64,000 nt of DNA. It comes from Methylomicrobium sp. wino1. GTDB lineage: Bacteria; Pseudomonadota; Gammaproteobacteria; Methylococcales; Methylomonadaceae. The translations under genes were made by a program, and so were the position numbers. How positions within the stretch are numbered: position 1 is the first letter of the stretch; the number at the start of each line of letters is the position of its first letter. The notes under the pieces were generated by a model. The model worked only from the letters and a program-made list of their open reading frames with translations, was not told where the DNA came from and made no database searches. This document shows, piece by piece, positions 59,735-64,000 of this stretch. The stretch covers positions 3,410,001 to 3,474,000 of the forward strand of contig NZ_CP024202.1 in the NCBI RefSeq assembly GCF_003932755.1, given 5' to 3'.

Positions 59735-60856
59735 ATGAATCATCCTGAATTTCCATTAATCGAGGAATTAATTTATTTAAACCATGCCGCCGTTGCTCCC
59801 TGGCCACTTAGGACATGCAATGCCGTTAAAGCTTTCGCCGAACAAAACACGCAGTTCGGCGCTTACCATTATCCCGATTGGCTCAAAAAAGAAAGCGAGC
59901 TTCGCGTTCAACTACAGGCTTTGCTGAATGCGCCTTCGCCAGACGATATCGCGTTGGTTAAAAATACTTCGGAAGCGCTTTCGTTTGTCGCTTACGGCTT
60001 GGATTGGAACGACGGCGACAATATCGTCTCGACAAACGAGGAATTTCCTTCCAATCGAATACCCTGGCAATCCTTGGCAGGACGAGGCGTCGAGTTTCGC
60101 CAAGCAGACTTGAACGGCACTTGTGCACCGGAAGAGGCATTATTTGCATTAGTCGATAACAATACTCGCTTATTGACCGTGAGTTCGATAGAATTCTCTT
60201 CCGGCTTACGTCTGGATTTGGAAAAAATAGGCCGGTTTTGTAAAGCCAACGGTATCCTGTTTTGCATCGATGCGATTCAAAGTTTAGGCGCCGTTGAATT
60301 CGATGTACAAGCCTATCTAGCCGATTTTGTGATGGCGGACGGTCATAAATGGATGTGCGGTCCCGAAGGCTTGGGGGTTTTTTATACGCATCCGGCCGCC
60401 CGAGAGCAATTGCAATTGACTCAGTTCGGCTGGCACATGGTTAAACACATCCAAAGCTATGAAAACAAGCCGTGGGAAGTTCACCCCGGCGCCAAGCGAT
60501 TTGAGTGCGGTAGTCCTAACATGCTGGGAATTCATGCCTTATCGGCCAGTTTGTCAATGCTGCTGGAAACCGGTATGAATTATGTCGAAGCAGCGGTTAT
60601 CGGCAACGCCGATCGGATTGCCGAAGGAATTATGCAAAATGAACGCTTGGAATTGATTAGCCACCGAACTCGTAAATTGAAATCCGGCATTGTCGTATTT
60701 AGGCATAAAACACTGTCGAATAAGCTGTTGTTCGAGCAATTGCAAGCCTTCGGTATCGTTTGCGCATTGAGAGGTCAAGGAGTCCGGTTTTCTCCGCACT
60801 TTTATCATTCGGAGACCGAAATAACGCGTGTACTGGATTACTTGTCAAGCTTGTGA
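59735..60856 (+). CDS. Aminotransferase class V / cysteine-desulfurase-like protein
   Basis: PLP enzyme of 373 residues. The PLP lysine is in FVMADGHKWMCGPEGLGVFY near residue 204. Also visible are LNHAAVAPWP at the N-terminus, VKNTSEALSFVAYGLDWNDG, VSSIEFSSGLRLDLEKIGRF, and FCIDAIQSLG with the Asp that pairs with the pyridine N. I see no CxxS-type desulfurase cysteine loop, so sulfur transfer is not supported; a lyase or isopenicillin-epimerase-like role is as likely. Alone between unrelated genes. Confidence 0.88.
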   Translation: MNHPEFPLIEELIYLNHAAVAPWPLRTCNAVKAFAEQNTQFGAYHYPDWLKKESELRVQLQALLNAPSPDDIALVKNTSEALSFVAYGLDWNDGDNIVSTNEEFPSNRIPWQSLAGRGVEFRQADLNGTCAPEEALFALVDNNTRLLTVSSIEFSSGLRLDLEKIGRFCKANGILFCIDAIQSLGAVEFDVQAYLADFVMADGHKWMCGPEGLGVFYTHPAAREQLQLTQFGWHMVKHIQSYENKPWEVHPGAKRFECGSPNMLGIHALSASLSMLLETGMNYVEAAVIGNADRIAEGIMQNERLELISHRTRKLKSGIVVFRHKTLSNKLLFEQLQAFGIVCALRGQGVRFSPHFYHSETEITRVLDYLSSL

Positions 60857-61002
60857 GTGATCGCTTTTATTTATACCTATTGCACTTCAATTTGACTGGC
60901 AAAAAGTATATAGCAATTTCAATTGCACGAAATACCTCCGCACGTCAAAATCGGTTAATTTCCTATACGAAGTGATGTGATCAAAATATCCATTGATATT
61001 CT

Positions 61003-61689
61003 ATGAGTCGGGATAATCGGATTTTATTTGCCGGAGACCCCCATGGAGATTTTCAATCCTTGATATATTCGTCGATTGAAAATAGACCTGATGCTGTAGT
61101 TTTATTGGGCGATTACGATCTTGAACGGCCATTGGAGCAATATCTACAAAAGATAATAGGATCGACACGAATTTGGTGGATTCCAGGCAACCACGATTTC
61201 GACTTTCCGCGCCGGTATCATTATCTTTTTAACTCCGAGTTGGCCGAATACGGCCTTCATTTAAAAGTCCATGATATCGCCGGGCTTCGAATAGCCGGTT
61301 TAGGCGGAATATTCCTTGGACGCATCTGGTATCCACCACAAAAACCCCGATGGAAAAACAAGGCGCATTATCTCGCTTGCCAGTCCGGGCATATTAAAAA
61401 AAATGGATTATCGCTTAAATTAAAATCAGCGATTTGGCACGACGAAGTGGAATCATTGAAACGGCTTAAAGCCGATATATTGGTGACGCATGAAGCGCCC
61501 GGTTGCCATGAATACGGTTTTAGCGTGATCGATGATATTGCTAAGGCCATGGGGGTAAAAAAAATTTTTCACGGGCACCAACATGACAGTTATTACGCAA
61601 AGTTGCCTTATGACATCGAAGTCTTCGGTGTTGCCGACCGGAGCGTTGTCGATCTTTCCGGTAAAGTCTACCCGTTAAAGACCGATTAA
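61003..61689 (+). CDS. Metallophosphoesterase (calcineurin-like)
   Basis: The 228-residue protein has the dinuclear-metal signature in order: FAGDPHGDFQSL (GDxHG), LLGDYD (GDxx), WWIPGNHDFD (GNHD), TGHE-like ILVTHEAPG and FHGHQHDSYYAK (GHxH). The fold is complete. The substrate (nucleotide, phosphoprotein or other) is not evident. The DPHG variant in the first motif, where DxHG usually reads DTHG or DVHG, is noted but harmless to metal binding. Confidence 0.88.
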   Translation: MSRDNRILFAGDPHGDFQSLIYSSIENRPDAVVLLGDYDLERPLEQYLQKIIGSTRIWWIPGNHDFDFPRRYHYLFNSELAEYGLHLKVHDIAGLRIAGLGGIFLGRIWYPPQKPRWKNKAHYLACQSGHIKKNGLSLKLKSAIWHDEVESLKRLKADILVTHEAPGCHEYGFSVIDDIAKAMGVKKIFHGHQHDSYYAKLPYDIEVFGVADRSVVDLSGKVYPLKTD

Positions 61690-61819
61690 GCGCTGAATGG
61701 CATGCGGATTATTTTGATTGTGATGCAAATTTCTGCCGAACACCGGTGCTCCATAAGCGCCAACTTAACGTTTATTTTACGGTGAGTTGGTAACATATCG
61801 GCATACCCTAAAAGGCATA

Positions 61820-61996
61820 AGGATTTCGCGAAAAATAACTACCTGGAGTTATAAGCTCGAGGGTCCGGTAACTCGCCTGGCAGGACGCCGTGAATACGTC
61901 CTTGTCGGCTTGACGGCGGCTTTTCCTGCCGCCGACACCTGCCAATCGAGCAACCGAACCCTCCAAAAATAGGGAAGTTATTTATGACCAAATCCT
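61820..61996. repeat. MITE-like palindromic element, copy B
   Basis: aggatttcgcgaaaaataac (61820 on) and the imperfect complement ending aaatcct (61973-61996) match copy A at both ends. The core is uninterrupted: gccgtgaatacgtcc is followed by ttgtcggcttgacggcggc and then gccgccgacacctgcc. No 65-bp insert. It takes up much of the 61690-62134 gap, in which no gene is supported. Confidence 0.75.
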
Positions 61997-62134
61997 AAGT
62001 AGATTATTCATATCCAAAGCACATGGAGCGGCGCTAGACATTGCCATCCATGGCGGAATAACGTGTTTTATCCTTACGTAAATGCTGAACTGCGAGGGGT
62101 AGACTTTAAAAAGATGTATTGTTTTTAAGCCGCG

Positions 62135-62449
62135 TTATTTGAAATAAGAGCAGCAATAATCGGTAGGGTTTTTGATGTTAATTTTAAATTGCGCATTCGC
62201 AGGAACGCCGAACGATTCGCCCCCCTTAACTTTTTGCCATTGCTCGGAATCCGGCAATAAAACCTCGAGTTCGCCGTCGATGATTTCCATCAATTCTTTA
62301 TCGGCGGTGTTAAAAGTGTATTCTCCCGGCAACATAAAGCCTAAAGTTTTGATGCTACCATCGGCAAATTTAACGGTACGACTCGTGACATTACCGTTAT
62401 GATAGGCGTTAGCTTTTTTGATGACAGAAACATTATGGAATTCCGACAT
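62135..62449 (-). CDS. ppnP: Pyrimidine/purine nucleoside phosphorylase PpnP (YaiE/DUF1255)
   Basis: Small cupin enzyme that splits nucleosides with phosphate. The 104-residue sequence agrees with the family along its length: FHNVSVIKKANAYHNGNVTS, RTVKFADGSIKTLGFMLPGE, YTFNTADKELMEIIDGELEV, and GGESFGVPANAQFKINIKNP ending YCCSYFK. It has a ribosome-binding site (aggatcg) before ATG at 62449. Monocistronic. Confidence 0.94.
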   Translation of the reverse strand: MSEFHNVSVIKKANAYHNGNVTSRTVKFADGSIKTLGFMLPGEYTFNTADKELMEIIDGELEVLLPDSEQWQKVKGGESFGVPANAQFKINIKNPTDYCCSYFK

Positions 62450-62627
62450 GGCGATCCTTTATTATGCGAAGTAAAAAGGGCGCAATTCTAGCAGACTTTC
62501 GGGTTGCTCTAAATTAAAAAAGTGGGAGGGCTAGGGGAGAGCGGAGTCTCGGAAGGGAAGTTAACGCGGAAGGGGCTTTGGCTGCAAGAACCAAATTGGA
62601 ATCTTGCGGTGTTTGGTTTTGGTCAAG

Positions 62628-62652
62628 CTTGGGCAACCTATAGTTGCCCAAG
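62628..62652. terminator. Perfect 10-bp hairpin after the small exported protein
   Basis: cttgggcaac (62628-62637) and gttgcccaag (62643-62652) pair exactly around a 5-base loop. It lies 18 bp past the stop of the minus-strand gene at 62670. No T-run follows on that strand, so it may work as a stabiliser or weak terminator. Confidence 0.5.
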
Positions 62653-62669
62653 TGCCGGTTTAACGTAAA

Positions 62670-63053
62670 TTAATATTCGGCTTTAACTTCTTGGTAGCCT
62701 TTAACTGCCTCGATTAAAGAAGCTTCAGCTTGAGCTTTGTCGCCTTTTCTGATGGCTCTACGCGCTTTTTTCAAATGAGCCGCAGATCGGGTTCTTTTGA
62801 CATCCAATCTGCCGACTTCAATGCGTTTAGAGTCTTGACGAGCTCCTTTAATCAGATCCAGTACAGTTTCGTCAGCTTCGCCGTTTTTCAGTGCAGCCAA
62901 AGCATCCTCTGACTTTTTCGCGGCGCCCGCAATAGATGCGGCGACTTCTTCCGGTGTTGCATTTTCAATCTTTCCTGCAGCCATGACTTGAGTAAAACTT
63001 CCTATGGAAAAAGTGATGGCGAGAGCGATGACGATCTGTTTTAAAAATTTCAT
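62670..63053 (-). CDS. Small exported helical protein of unknown function
   Basis: The 127 residues begin with a signal peptide (MKFLKQIVIALAITFSIGSF to VMAAG). The mature 100 residues are predicted all helix, rich in Ala, Lys and Glu (EEVAASIAGAAKKSEDALAA, KKARRAIRKGDKAQAEASLI), with no cysteines. I do not recognise the family; size and composition suggest a small periplasmic helical-bundle or TPR-like protein. It is alone on the minus strand, divergent from hrpA. Confidence 0.75.
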   Translation of the reverse strand: MKFLKQIVIALAITFSIGSFTQVMAAGKIENATPEEVAASIAGAAKKSEDALAALKNGEADETVLDLIKGARQDSKRIEVGRLDVKRTRSAAHLKKARRAIRKGDKAQAEASLIEAVKGYQEVKAEY

Positions 63054-63378
63054 GTTCTAGTTTACCTTTTGTGAGTTAATAATTTTGGCTATTGCTAAAA
63101 CCTCAGGATTACGATCGCGGGTAAGGCGCGTGTTCCGCAAACCTGATGCGCAATAGAGCGTCTTGTCTAGCTTTAGCCAGTGTAGGGCCTTACCATAAGC
63201 AAGTCTTACGCAAAGACCTTACAAAATCCATAGTAACATACTCAGAAATATTTACTTAGTAATTCTTATAATGGACGCCAAAATCATGTTTTGATCCATG
63301 GATTAAAAAAGTAAACTTGGTCAAATCTCTAAAAAATCAAGATTAACGTTATAATGGTGTTTTTTATCGCCAAAGCGA
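63054..63378. other. Divergent intergenic region before hrpA
   Basis: Contains the promoters of the small exported protein (left) and hrpA (right). A TATAAT lies at 63350-63355 and another at 63265-63270, but neither has a convincing -35 partner. No gene or repeat seen. Confidence 0.4.
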
Positions 63379-64000
63379 ATGTCCATATACGCACAATTCA
63401 AACAACTTGCCCATCGATTACCGGAATGCCTGAATCAAGACCGCCATCGTCTCAAACGCCAACTCGACCGTCTACGTCAAGATACCAAAAACGGCAAGGA
63501 CTCGGCTGACAAACTCGCTGACTTGAGCGTCCGCATCGAAAAATCAGCGGCATTGTTCTCGAAACGGCGCGCGTCGATCCCCGCCATCTCATTTCCCGAT
63601 TTACCGGTCAGCGGCAAAAAAGACGAAATCGCGCAGTTGATTCAAAACCATCAAATCGTGATCGTCTGCGGCGAGACCGGTTCCGGCAAGACGACGCAAT
63701 TGCCGAAAATTTGTTTGGCTATCGGTCGCGGTTCTTCCGGCTTTATCGGTCACACGCAACCGCGTCGCATCGCCGCGCGCACGGTGGCGGACCGCATTGC
63801 CGAGGAGTTGGGCGAGCCGGTCGGCAAATCGGTCGGTTACAAGGTGCGTTTTCACGATCAAACACACAAGGAATCGTTAGTTAAATTGATGACCGACGGT
63901 ATTTTGCTTGCCGAAACGCAAAACGATCCGTATCTGAATCGGTACGATACGATCATCATCGACGAGGCGCACGAGCGCAGCCTGAATATCGATTTTCTGC
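63379..64000 (+). CDS. hrpA: ATP-dependent RNA helicase HrpA (5' part; runs off the window)
   Basis: DEAH-box helicase. The visible 207 residues start at ATG 63379 ([20 protein letters not shown]) and show an N-terminal helical region, then the motor: motif [14 protein letters not shown] near residue 114, motif Ia [24 protein letters not shown] near 180, and motif [15 protein letters not shown] at the edge. No stop or frameshift before 64000. The rest, about 1100 residues in typical HrpA, lies outside. Confidence 0.95.
   Translation, partial: MSIYAQFKQLAHRLPECLNQDRHRLKRQLDRLRQDTKNGKDSADKLADLSVRIEKSAALFSKRRASIPAISFPDLPVSGKKDEIAQLIQNHQIVIVCGETGSGKTTQLPKICLAIGRGSSGFIGHTQPRRIAARTVADRIAEELGEPVGKSVGYKVRFHDQTHKESLVKLMTDGILLAETQNDPYLNRYDTIIIDEAHERSLNIDFL

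Noticed and set aside
59735-60856. Calling the PLP enzyme a cysteine desulfurase (IscS/SufS)
   Set aside because: The lysine motif fits class V in general, but the cysteine-bearing loop and the neighbouring isc or suf genes are missing.
63265-63355. TATAAT boxes before hrpA as a defined promoter
   Set aside because: Neither box has a recognisable -35 at a fitting distance, and the region is AT-rich enough to give such matches by chance.

Overview
The window looks like chromosome from a gammaproteobacterium, most likely a Methylococcales methanotroph of the Methylomicrobium/Methylotuvimicrobium kind. That assignment is an inference from gene content, base composition (roughly 46-49 % GC by eye) and the style of the intergenic repeats. 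No methane-oxidation gene lies in the window.

Layout. 0.2-8.6 kb holds housekeeping genes: ssb, a PomA/PomB (MotAB-type) stator pair followed by a PilZ protein, birA-coaX-SPOR, then two periplasmic peptidoglycan enzymes (a PBP7-type D,D-peptidase and a YkuD L,D-transpeptidase). 8.8-10.6 kb has two envelope genes on the minus strand. 11.3-36.6 kb is a large type VI secretion (T6SS) locus, all on the plus strand: tagH(fha)-tssK-tssL-tssM-tagF/pppA fusion-tssA-tssB-tssC-hcp-tagJ-tssE-tssF-tssG-clpV-two cargo candidates-vgrG-DUF6931-PAAR. The order of the core genes is that of the Pseudomonas aeruginosa H1 system, except that no tssJ lipoprotein gene is visible. A palindromic repeat element sits exactly where tssJ is expected. 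36.7-44.9 kb holds signalling genes: a membrane Ser/Thr kinase with a probable extracytoplasmic sensor (PpkA-like), an autotransporter-type barrel protein, a second Ser/Thr kinase with TPRs, and a multi-PAS SpoIIE-type phosphatase. 45.0-46.2 kb is a rubredoxin reductase/rubredoxin pair. 46.3-58.4 kb contains the [NiFe]-hydrogenase maturation set (hupE-hypC-hypA; hypE; hypB-hypD-hypF) in three blocks. A universal-stress/SulP-USP/response-regulator block lies inside it. 58.6-64 kb has metabolic genes (gloA-like, NTF2-like, class V aminotransferase, metallophosphoesterase, ppnP, a small exported helical protein) and the start of hrpA, which runs off the right edge.

How it fits together. The T6SS appears to be under threonine-phosphorylation control: a kinase, a PP2C phosphatase fused to the TagF repressor, and an FHA reader are all present. 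The tip module (VgrG, DUF6931, PAAR) follows two small cargo-like genes. One is a papain-like cysteine peptidase. The other is an unrecognised protein with a Cys/His motif reminiscent of CNF1/BLF1-type deamidases. The hyp genes would build a hydrogenase whose structural genes are not in the window.

Between genes there is a family of long, self-complementary, MITE-like repeats (copies at about 6.1, 12.9, 29.1, 47.6, 49.1 and 61.8 kb, plus fragments). Three of them carry an identical-length 65-bp palindromic insert. At two loci that insert is flanked by a TGAA duplication, so mobile units are nested inside mobile units.
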